Notes under the pieces: model-generated
What the model was told of the DNA's origin: nothing
Databases searched by the model: none
The model's input: the letters and a program-made list of their open reading frames with translations, nothing else
Source of the DNA: an uncultured Lachnospiraceae bacterium
GTDB taxonomy: Bacteria > Bacillota > Clostridia > Lachnospirales > Lachnospiraceae
DNA: 18,424 nt
NCBI GenBank assembly: GCA_947174615.1
Contig: CAMWJQ010000019.1
Location: forward strand, 1 to 18,424
Direction of reading: 5' to 3'
Shown: positions 1-7,298 of the stretch, piece by piece
How positions within the stretch are numbered: position 1 is the stretch's first letter
How the letters are laid out: every line of letters begins with the position of its first letter
Program-made: the position numbers and the translations under genes

Positions 1-7
1 TTAATAT

Positions 8-967
8 GTGTTTAAGATACAGTTCGATGGGTATATGAAGATGGGTCTTTCCTTCGATTTCTGTAAGGGCAGGACCTTGGAATCACTTTTGGATGAATGT
101 CTGGGGCGGGGGGATGTCGCAGGCTTTAAGGCGCTGGTCGAGGAGTATCTGTACTGGCTTCACTTCAATGAAGAGGTCTATGCAGTCAGCAATTTTGACT
201 TTATCTTTCCCAATATACTTGTGGATGGTGAACGGTGGCATGTCATTGATTATGAGTGGACCTTTGACAAGCATATTGATGCGGTGGATATTGCGTTTCG
301 TGCCTTTTATAATTACACATTGGGCGGCGGGACGAGAAAAGCCTGCCAAGACCTGCTCATGAAGGATTTGCTGGGGTTGTCGGAGAGTGCAGTCAAGGCG
401 GCTGTCGCAGACGAGCGGGAGTTTCAGATGCGCATCACGGGGAGCCATGCATCGGCAGAGCGGATGCGTGAATTAATTGGCAATAGGGCTTATGCGCTGG
501 ATGGTATGATCAAGTACTGCAATCATGCAGACGTCCAGTATGCCGCACAGATTTTTGTAGATTATGGGGAGGGGTTTAGCGAGGGAGATTCGGTCAAACT
601 GTTAGACTGCTATCTTAAGGAGCGGTATCTTACGATCGAGTATGACATTCCGGCGGGCGCTGTGGGCGTGCGCATTGACCCCTGTTCCTTTTCGTGTGCG
701 GTAGAGCTGCGTGAGATTCGGGTAAATGGCAGAGTCTACACGGTAAATGAGATCCAAGTGAATGGTGTATGGCAGGAGTGCGGCTGGATTGTGTTCGACA
801 ATGGAGACCCTAATTTTGTTATTCAGGTGACCGGGGGTGGGCATCTTCGCGTGGATATGGATGTGCTGGAGCTGCCGCAGCCGCTTGCCAGCCAGCTTGT
901 GCAGCAGGAATCAAAGGAGGATCTGGTCACTAGGACAAAGACGTTTTTAAGGACTAGATGGAAATAG
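8..967 (+). CDS. Kinase-like glycopolymer protein, N-lobe missing, C-terminal beta module (5' end unresolved)
   Basis: The frame opens at GTG 8, right after an in-frame TAA at 2-4, and no ribosome site is visible, so the true start is unresolved. Residues about 60-84 carry a protein-kinase/aminoglycoside-phosphotransferase-like core: NFDFIFPN gives the Asp64-x4-Asn69 pattern of a catalytic loop, and VIDYEW (Asp81) matches the DFG-type metal-binding Asp. The ATP-binding N-lobe with its lysine is absent, so this is probably the C-terminal half of a longer protein, or a broken gene. After a helical middle, residues about 200-290 form a predicted beta-sandwich (YLTIEYDIPAGAVGVRIDP) of a kind that accompanies surface-polysaccharide enzymes. 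The next gene starts 27 bases downstream, suggesting one operon. Related full-length proteins often pair a methyltransferase with the kinase; that is family knowledge, not visible here. Possible role: modification or termination of the glycan chain (inference). Confidence 0.6.
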   Translation: MFKIQFDGYMKMGLSFDFCKGRTLESLLDECLGRGDVAGFKALVEEYLYWLHFNEEVYAVSNFDFIFPNILVDGERWHVIDYEWTFDKHIDAVDIAFRAFYNYTLGGGTRKACQDLLMKDLLGLSESAVKAAVADEREFQMRITGSHASAERMRELIGNRAYALDGMIKYCNHADVQYAAQIFVDYGEGFSEGDSVKLLDCYLKERYLTIEYDIPAGAVGVRIDPCSFSCAVELREIRVNGRVYTVNEIQVNGVWQECGWIVFDNGDPNFVIQVTGGGHLRVDMDVLELPQPLASQLVQQESKEDLVTRTKTFLRTRWK

Positions 968-994
968 GGCTCAGATGGAGAGAGTGGGGATAGT

Positions 995-3061
995 ATGTTA
1001 GGGAAGATCAAGGATGCCATACAGGGCAGATTGTACAGGAAATGTATTGAGGAGTATGAGCGGGAGCTGCGCTGTCAGACAGAGCCGTATCTGGTGTGGG
1101 TAAGGGAGACGGAACAAGGCAGTCCGGCAGCTGCAAAGAATGCCGTTGTCAATGCCGTTGTCAATGCCGTTGGCATTGTGTATATAGAACAGTGCGGGCG
1201 CGCGTTCTCCCTCGCAGCGCTCAAGCAGGATTACATTCTGTTTGTGTCGGAGGCGGGCAGGCTTGCAGACTGGGCAGCCGATGAGATTGCACAGTATTTT
1301 AAGACACATCAGGACATAGACATTGTCTATGCGGATGAGGACGCATGGATTTTGCCGGAGGAGCAGGAGCTGCCTGCGGACGAGAGTGCACACAGGGTTT
1401 TCCCGTGGACAAAACCGATGTGGTCGCCGGATACCCTGCTCTCCTTTCTATATTTTGGCAATGTCTTTGCGGTGCGCAGGACGGCATTTATAGGGCTTGA
1501 ATGGCTTGGTGATGACGACTACCGCAAAAATATCTATGATTTTGTGCTGAAGGCATCCGAGGGAGAGCACTGTCCCGGGCATCTTGAGAAGATTTTATTT
1601 CATGCATACAGAACAGGAAAGAACCGGGCAGAAATCGAGGAGAAGCTCATGAACGAGACGGACTTGATCGGTGTAGGCGCTTCATATGACTGGATTAGAG
1701 AACGTGCGTTTGATAGGCGGGGCATTCGTGCCGAGATGGCAGTGGATGATTCAACTGGCGTCACATATCCTATTTACAGTCTGCTGGACACGCCGCTGGT
1801 CAGCATTGTCATTCCCTCAAAGGACAACCCAGAAGTATTGAAACAGTGTATTCGTTCGATTCAAAGGCATACTGCATACCCCAATTATGAAATTATTGTT
1901 GTGGATAATGGCAGTACTGAGACAGCGCGCAGTGCGCTTGAGGCGTTCAGGCAGGAATGCTCGTTTGAGTATCTCTATCAGCCGATGGACTTTAATTTTT
2001 CCCGAATGTGCAATCTTGGAGCGCAGCGGGCAAAAGGAACCTATCTGCTGCTGCTCAACGACGATATGGAGGTTTTTGAGTCCTCCTGGCTGACAAGGAT
2101 GGTTGGTCAGGCATCGCTTGTACATGTCGGTGCAGTTGGCGCGAAGCTTTTGTATCCGGGGACGTCGCTGATTCAGCATGTGGGAATCACCAACACAATC
2201 TCCGGTCCCGGTCATAAGCTCAAGCTGTTGGACGATAACATGTCCTATTATTATGGAAGAAACCGCTTTGTGTATGATCTGATCGGCGTCACTGCGGCGT
2301 GTCTATTGATGCGGCGGGCGTGTTTTCTTGCGATGGAAGGACTGTATGAAGGGCTGGCAGTGGCATACAATGATGTGGATCTGTGCTTTCGGCTGCACAG
2401 CAGAGGATTGTACAATGTACAGCGAAATGATGTGGTGCTCTATCACCATGAGTCGCTTAGCCGTGGGGATGATCTAAAGGACGAGCGGAAACTAAAGCGT
2501 CTGACGGCAGAAAAGGATACGCTGTACAGCAGACATCCGGCGCTGTACAGGCAGGACCCCTTTATCGGTACATTGCTAAACAGCGGAGATCCGGAGTATC
2601 GCTGCCGCTGGCTTGAGGGATATGAGCTGTCCGGCGCTGGCAAATCAGATCAGATTTTGATGGAGGGAGACCGGCTTCCCGCACCAGAGACCATGAATCA
2701 GGCGATCATGATTTCTGTGGAGGAGTGCGGCAGGGAGCATTTTGAGAAGAAAGAAAAGCGGTATTATTTAATCAAGGGCTGGGCGTATGTACCAGGGGCG
2801 GACAATGCCCGCTATGCGTTTAAGATTCTTCTGGTCAACAGTGCGGGCAAGGTGTGGGCTCTTCCGGTCCAAAAGCGGTACCGCAAGGATGTGGCAGCAA
2901 TTTTACCAAATGAGACAAATGTCCTGATGACAGGCTTCTGTAATTGGATTGAGGAGGGGGCGCTGCCGCCGGACACCTATGAGCTGTGGATGACAGCAAA
3001 GGATGGCTGTTCCAGACAACGGCTGTATCGAAGTATGGAGAAAAGGCTGACAGTTGAGTGA
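995..3061 (+). CDS. GT2 glycosyltransferase with degenerate N-terminal GT domain and C-terminal beta module
   Basis: 688 residues, predicted cytoplasmic. The active-looking GT-A domain (about 267-500) starts with VSIVIPSKDN, has VVDNGS, the metal-binding LNDD (Asp356-Asp357), AVGAKLLYP, VTAACLLMRR, the acid motif NDVDLCFR and HHESLSRG. Residues about 79-165 look like the rear half of a second GT-A domain (DYILFVSEAGRL, VYADED, WSPDTLLSF, GNVFAVRR), but where a DxD is expected the sequence reads SEAG, so it is probably not catalytic. Residues about 585-688 (YYLIKGWAYVPG) form a beta-rich module. ATG 995 is chosen because GGGGA lies about 5-8 bases upstream. It should transfer a sugar from a nucleotide donor to a lipid-linked glycan; donor and linkage cannot be read from the sequence. 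It is a sister of the next gene, 12 bases downstream, with the same domain order. A 12-base tandem repeat codes for residues about 49-60. Confidence 0.88.
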   Translation: MLGKIKDAIQGRLYRKCIEEYERELRCQTEPYLVWVRETEQGSPAAAKNAVVNAVVNAVGIVYIEQCGRAFSLAALKQDYILFVSEAGRLADWAADEIAQYFKTHQDIDIVYADEDAWILPEEQELPADESAHRVFPWTKPMWSPDTLLSFLYFGNVFAVRRTAFIGLEWLGDDDYRKNIYDFVLKASEGEHCPGHLEKILFHAYRTGKNRAEIEEKLMNETDLIGVGASYDWIRERAFDRRGIRAEMAVDDSTGVTYPIYSLLDTPLVSIVIPSKDNPEVLKQCIRSIQRHTAYPNYEIIVVDNGSTETARSALEAFRQECSFEYLYQPMDFNFSRMCNLGAQRAKGTYLLLLNDDMEVFESSWLTRMVGQASLVHVGAVGAKLLYPGTSLIQHVGITNTISGPGHKLKLLDDNMSYYYGRNRFVYDLIGVTAACLLMRRACFLAMEGLYEGLAVAYNDVDLCFRLHSRGLYNVQRNDVVLYHHESLSRGDDLKDERKLKRLTAEKDTLYSRHPALYRQDPFIGTLLNSGDPEYRCRWLEGYELSGAGKSDQILMEGDRLPAPETMNQAIMISVEECGREHFEKKEKRYYLIKGWAYVPGADNARYAFKILLVNSAGKVWALPVQKRYRKDVAAILPNETNVLMTGFCNWIEEGALPPDTYELWMTAKDGCSRQRLYRSMEKRLTVE
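1139..1174 (+). repeat. 12-base tandem repeat, three copies, in-frame
   Basis: AATGCCGTTGTC occurs twice in a row (1139-1150, 1151-1162), followed by a copy with one change (1163-1174). It encodes NAVVNAVVNAVG in the N-terminal degenerate domain of the surrounding glycosyltransferase. Because the unit is a multiple of three, gain or loss of copies would keep the reading frame. Confidence 0.9.
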
Positions 3062-3073
3062 GAGAATGAGGGA

Positions 3074-5116
3074 ATGAGAGATAAGACGTATGATAGAATC
3101 TATCAGCAGGAACTTTTTGCACAGAGGACACCGTATCTGCAATGGCTGAACGCGCAGGAGGGTATGGAGCGGATTTTTGACAGACCGGATGCGGGGAAGC
3201 AGATATGCACGCTTCCCTTTTCTTCGTGTATGGACCGTGTGTCTGGTTATGGCGCATTATGCGCAGATACCATCTATCTGTTTGCGCGGACAGGCGGCAG
3301 CTTGACCCCAGGTGCAGAGGCGGTGATTGCGGATGTCTTTTGTAAGCATACAGAGACGGCGCTGGTCTATGCAGACGAGGATTACCGCGGCAGTCTGGGC
3401 GCGCTGTATGGGATGGACACAGAGGCAGCGCATGGAGACAAAGATGGTGACGCCTATAGAGGAGCGCCTTGGTTTAAGCCTGATTTTTCACCGGATACGC
3501 TGTGTTCCTTTTTTTATCTGGGGAGTGTTTTTGCGGTGCGGGGCGATACGCTTTTGCAAATGACGAAAGAACATGGAGACAGCATCAGCATCTACGAGCT
3601 GGTATACTGGATTTTTATGGAAACTTTATCGGAATATAAGTTTCTGCAAACTGTGAAGGTTGTACATCTTGCAAAGGTACTGTATACCAATGACTGTCTG
3701 GCGTCCGCGGACCGGCTGGAATGCGCAGGGCAGATCAAAGTTCTGCAAAAGGCAGAGATACCGCTTCAGGAACTGGTATCCATTATCATTCCCAGCAAGG
3801 ACAATGCAGAAATATTGCAGCGGTGTCTGGAAACACTGATACAATATACCGCCTATGACAGATATGAGTTGATTATTGTGGATAATGGCAGCAGTATGGC
3901 GCAGCAAAAACAAATAGAGATGTTGATAGAAGAAGCTGCGCACAAGAAGCCGGGACTTGAGATTTTGTATCTGTATGAAGCGTGTTCTTTTAATTTCGCT
4001 GCGATGTGCAATAAAGGGGCACAGGCGGCTTCAGGCAGTTTTTTATTATTTCTCAATGACGATATTGAGGTCATGGATACACAGGAGGGCGCAGAATGGC
4101 TTGCGCGTATGATGAATTATGCGCGCTGTCAGCATGTCGGTGCAGTCGGGGCAAAGCTGTATTATCCGTTGATACAAAAGGAGAACGGGCAATACAGAAT
4201 CCAGCATACAGGGATTACGAATATGGGCATTGGACCAGCGCACAAGCTTGGCGGCATGGTCGATACAGGCTGCCTGTATCATGGGCATAATACGTTAAAC
4301 TATGATATGCTGGCGGTTACGGCAGCGTGTATGCTGGTCAAAAAAAGCGTGTTTGACGCGGCGGGCGGTTTTGACGAGTCCTTTGCAGTGGCATACAATG
4401 ATGTGGCGTTCTGCTTTCGGCTGTACCAGTCAGGATACTTTAATGTGCAGGTGAATGAGGCAGCGCTGATACACCACGAGTCTCTCAGCAGGGGACATGA
4501 CACGACGCCAGAGAAACGTAGGCGGCTGGCAGATGAGAAGGAGCGGCTGTATGAGCAGTATCCGGCATTTCGGGCATGGGATCCCTTTTACAGCCCCCAT
4601 CTGGTACAGTGGAAGCAAGATACGGACTATACCACGAATTATTTGTATGCATGTGATAAGCTTATCCTGCCGAGGCAGATGCTGGTCTCTGAAAGGAAAA
4701 AGATTTTGGGACGGTATGGAAAGTTTGGTATTCTGGGAAAACTCTATGATAGAGTGACCGGATATCATCTGCTGATGGCGCACATTGACAGCGTCGAGCA
4801 GGAGGAAAAGACTGTGACGGTCAACGGATGGTGCATACAGCGGGCGCGCAGCAATGCAGGAATTTCCAGAAAATTGTGCCTGTACAGTGCAGATGCGGTC
4901 TATTTGTTTGAGATACCGCCAAAGCTTCGGGAGGATGTGGCAGAAGTCTTTGCGGCGGATGGAAAGACAACGCAGGCGGCACTGTCCGGTATACAGGTGC
5001 GGTTTGAAAAGAGTGGTTTGCGGCGGGGGCGCTATCAGGCTGCTGTTTTATTTCATGAAAAGCAGCTATTTTGGGCAACGGATGACAAGGGCGGGCAGAT
5101 TGAGATCGAAATATAA
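3074..5116 (+). CDS. GT2 glycosyltransferase, sister of the upstream gene, with C-terminal beta module
   Basis: 680 residues, same plan as the gene before it. The GT-A domain (about 233-475) has VSIIIPSKDN, IIVDNGSS, the metal-binding LNDDIEV (Asp329-Asp330), HVGAVGAKLYYP, VTAACMLVKK and HHESLSRG. The acid motif reads NDVAFCFR: the second Asp of the usual NDVD/EDVD pattern is Ala (residue 445), while Asp443 is kept. The first domain (about 60-160) is again a GT-A rear half (VYADEDY, WFKPDFSPDTLCSFFYLG, VFAVRG) without a DxD; the corresponding place reads ARTGGSL. A C-terminal module (about 565-680, TVTVNGWCIQ) resembles that of its sister. ATG 3074 is 12 bases after the previous stop. GAGGGA (3068-3073) abuts it, an unusually short gap, so translational coupling is likely. 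Predicted donor-dependent elongation of the lipid-linked glycan; specificity unknown. Confidence 0.87.
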   Translation: MRDKTYDRIYQQELFAQRTPYLQWLNAQEGMERIFDRPDAGKQICTLPFSSCMDRVSGYGALCADTIYLFARTGGSLTPGAEAVIADVFCKHTETALVYADEDYRGSLGALYGMDTEAAHGDKDGDAYRGAPWFKPDFSPDTLCSFFYLGSVFAVRGDTLLQMTKEHGDSISIYELVYWIFMETLSEYKFLQTVKVVHLAKVLYTNDCLASADRLECAGQIKVLQKAEIPLQELVSIIIPSKDNAEILQRCLETLIQYTAYDRYELIIVDNGSSMAQQKQIEMLIEEAAHKKPGLEILYLYEACSFNFAAMCNKGAQAASGSFLLFLNDDIEVMDTQEGAEWLARMMNYARCQHVGAVGAKLYYPLIQKENGQYRIQHTGITNMGIGPAHKLGGMVDTGCLYHGHNTLNYDMLAVTAACMLVKKSVFDAAGGFDESFAVAYNDVAFCFRLYQSGYFNVQVNEAALIHHESLSRGHDTTPEKRRRLADEKERLYEQYPAFRAWDPFYSPHLVQWKQDTDYTTNYLYACDKLILPRQMLVSERKKILGRYGKFGILGKLYDRVTGYHLLMAHIDSVEQEEKTVTVNGWCIQRARSNAGISRKLCLYSADAVYLFEIPPKLREDVAEVFAADGKTTQAALSGIQVRFEKSGLRRGRYQAAVLFHEKQLFWATDDKGGQIEIEI

Positions 5117-5151
5117 ATAGAGATAGAAATACCAGAAAGGTGTGAGGCGTC

Positions 5152-7167
5152 ATGGCAAATGATAATTTTGACAATCTAGGCAGAGAGCAGAATAAGGAAG
5201 TGCAGGATGTGCAATTCTATAAACAGGCGTATGAGCAGGAGAAGGCGCGCGCGGCGTCTCTTGCAGGGCGGCTTGCGGATGCGAAAAATGAGGCGGACAG
5301 TCTGCAGTTTCAGCTTGACCGCATCAAGAACAATCCGCTGTGGAAGGCATCAAAGCCTCTGCGCCAGACGATGCACTGGGGGCTGCGGAATTATAGGCGT
5401 GTGCGTAATTTAGGCGGTCCTAAGGGGATCGCGAGTAAATTAAAACAGAAAAAAATTGAGGCGGAGGCGAAAAAACTTCACGGAACAGCGAGCTTTCCCA
5501 CCCCGGAACAGGAAGCGCAGCAGCGAAATGCCAAATTTGACAAGATGGTCAAAATCAGCATTTTAGTACCGCTTTACAATACACCGATCAAGTTTCTTGA
5601 CGAGATGATTGAATCCGTGATAAAACAGACCTATCAAAACTGGGAGCTTTGTCTGGCAGACGGCTCTGACGATGCACATGACAATGTGGGAGCGCGCTGT
5701 CAGGAATACCGGGAAAAAGACAACCGCATTATCTATAAAAAACTCGCACAAAACGGGGGGATCTCCGCGAATACAAACGAGTGTTATACAATGGCGTCCG
5801 GCGAGTATATCGGTCTGTTTGACCATGATGATGTGCTGCACCCCTGCGCGCTGTATGAGTATGTGAGGGCGATTAATGAGCAGGGGGCGGACTATCTCTA
5901 CTGTGATGAGACGACCTTTAAGGGCGACAGCATCAACAATATGATTACACTGCATTTTAAGCCGGATTTTGCGCCGGACAATCTCAGGGCAAACAATTAC
6001 ATCTGTCATTTCAGTGTGTTTTCACGCAAGCTCCTTGAGGGGACAGAGCTGTTTCGCAGCGGTTTTGACGGCAGTCAGGACCATGACATGATTCTGCGGC
6101 TGACCAGCAGTGCCCGAAAAGTCGTGCATGTGCCCAAGCTTTTGTATTACTGGCGTTCCCACAAAGCGAGTACCGCCAGCGATATCAGCGCAAAACCCTA
6201 TGCCATCGCGGCGGCAAAGGGGGCGGTGGCAGACCATCTGACACGGTGCGGCTTCAAGAATTTTGAGATCAAGAGCACGCGGGCATTTGACACCATTTTT
6301 GAGATTAAATATGAGATATTAAGTGAGGACAGGATCTCGATCCTGATACCGAACAAAGATCATCTGGAGGATTTAAGGCGCTGTATCCGTTCGATTCAGG
6401 AGCGCAGCACGTACAGCAATTATGAGATTATCATTATAGAAAACAACAGTACGAATAAAGAAGTATTTGATTATTATGCCACCCTCAAAGAACAAAAGAA
6501 CATAACAGTTGTTACTTACACAGGAGCATTTAACTATGCAAAAATAAACAATTTCGGCGCAGGCTTTGCCACAGGAAAATATCTGCTGTTATTAAATAAT
6601 GACACACAGATCATATCAATGAACTGGCTCGAGGCGATGTTGATGTACGCCCAGCGCCCCGATGTGGGAGCAGTCGGCGCAAAGCTCTACTACGGAGACC
6701 GTACAATCCAGCATGCGGGGGTGGTCGTTGGACTTGGCGCACATCGGACGGCAGGTCACACACACTATAAAATCAACTATGACAATCTCGGTTATATGGG
6801 GCGGCTGTGCTATGCGCAAAATGTGTCAGCGGTGACAGGGGCTTGTCTAATGGTGAGAAAGAGTCTGTATGATGCACTTGGCGGACTGGACGAGGCGTTT
6901 GCAGTGGCGCTCAATGATGTGGATTTCTGTCTGCGCATCCGGGCGAAAGGGTATCTGAATGTCTTTACGCCGTTTGCTGAGCTGTATCACTTTGAGTCGG
7001 CATCGCGCGGCAGTGATCTGGCGGATGCGGCAAAGGCAGCCCGGTATGAGGAAGAGTCGGCGCTGTTCCGCGAACGGTGGAAAGAACTGCTCACAAAGGG
7101 GGATCCATATTACAATCCAAATTTCTCGCTTGACCGCAGCGATTATTCGCTGCGGGTGGATCCATAA
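5152..7167 (+). CDS. Tandem two-domain GT2 glycosyltransferase with N-terminal coiled coil
   Basis: 671 residues. Residues about 20-65 are a heptad-rich coiled coil (YKQAYEQEKARAASLAGRL), followed by NNPLWKASKPLRQ, a linker seen in clostridial surface-glycan GTs. GT domain 1 (about 135-345): ISILVPLYNTP, LADGSDD, metal site DHDD (224-227), YCDETTF, FKPDFAPDNL, GSQDHDMILRL. GT domain 2 (about 394-640): RISILIPNKD, IIIENNST, LLLNNDTQ (Asp484), AVGAKLYYG, VTGACLMVRK, LNDVDFCLR (Asp589), YHFESASRG. Both domains keep the donor-binding front half and the metal motif, so the protein could make two linkages or alternate sugars, as dual-GT O-antigen polymerases do (inference). AAAGG (5136-5140) and TGAGG (5143-5147) precede the ATG. 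It follows its neighbour by 35 bases and is the last gene before a promoter-like region. Confidence 0.9.
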   Translation: MANDNFDNLGREQNKEVQDVQFYKQAYEQEKARAASLAGRLADAKNEADSLQFQLDRIKNNPLWKASKPLRQTMHWGLRNYRRVRNLGGPKGIASKLKQKKIEAEAKKLHGTASFPTPEQEAQQRNAKFDKMVKISILVPLYNTPIKFLDEMIESVIKQTYQNWELCLADGSDDAHDNVGARCQEYREKDNRIIYKKLAQNGGISANTNECYTMASGEYIGLFDHDDVLHPCALYEYVRAINEQGADYLYCDETTFKGDSINNMITLHFKPDFAPDNLRANNYICHFSVFSRKLLEGTELFRSGFDGSQDHDMILRLTSSARKVVHVPKLLYYWRSHKASTASDISAKPYAIAAAKGAVADHLTRCGFKNFEIKSTRAFDTIFEIKYEILSEDRISILIPNKDHLEDLRRCIRSIQERSTYSNYEIIIIENNSTNKEVFDYYATLKEQKNITVVTYTGAFNYAKINNFGAGFATGKYLLLLNNDTQIISMNWLEAMLMYAQRPDVGAVGAKLYYGDRTIQHAGVVVGLGAHRTAGHTHYKINYDNLGYMGRLCYAQNVSAVTGACLMVRKSLYDALGGLDEAFAVALNDVDFCLRIRAKGYLNVFTPFAELYHFESASRGSDLADAAKAARYEEESALFRERWKELLTKGDPYYNPNFSLDRSDYSLRVDP

Positions 7168-7173
7168 TAAAAG

Positions 7174-7226
7174 TAGATAAAATTTGGTTAAATTTGCGTA
7201 TAATCTTGAAAAATTTCCAAATTTTT
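7174..7226 (+). promoter_or_regulatory. Candidate promoter with perfect -10 and AAATTT-patterned flanks
   Basis: The 131-base gap 7168-7298 is AT-rich and holds a perfect TATAAT at 7199-7204. A -35 box is weak (TAGATA at 7174-7179, spacing 19). Four AAATTT blocks lie at 7180-7185, 7190-7195, 7211-7216 and 7219-7224. The last two form a perfect 8-2-8 inverted repeat (7209-7226) over the predicted start site near 7211. It would drive the phosphoglucomutase with a leader of about 85-90 bases. The inverted repeat could be an operator or merely AT-rich spacer; no hairpin plus T-run is seen for the upstream operon. Confidence 0.45.
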
Positions 7227-7298
7227 GGTTTAATGGATATGGAACGTAGTGCAAATTGACAACGCACTGTTTTTAATGATTTATATGGAGGTAGCAGT

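Noticed and set aside
1139..1174. Repeat as a CRISPR-like or mobile-element trace
   Set aside because: Units are directly adjacent 12-mers without spacers, inside a continuous reading frame.
7100..7167. Intrinsic terminator at the end of the 5152-7167 gene
   Set aside because: No GC-rich hairpin followed by a T-run was found between 7140 and 7198; the AAATTT inverted repeat further on is AT-only and is better explained as part of the promoter region.
7256..7285. TTGACA at 7256-7261 as a -35 box for the phosphoglucomutase
   Set aside because: The only AT-rich -10 candidate (TTTATA 7280-7285, spacing 18) would start transcription at or after the ribosome site, leaving no usable leader.
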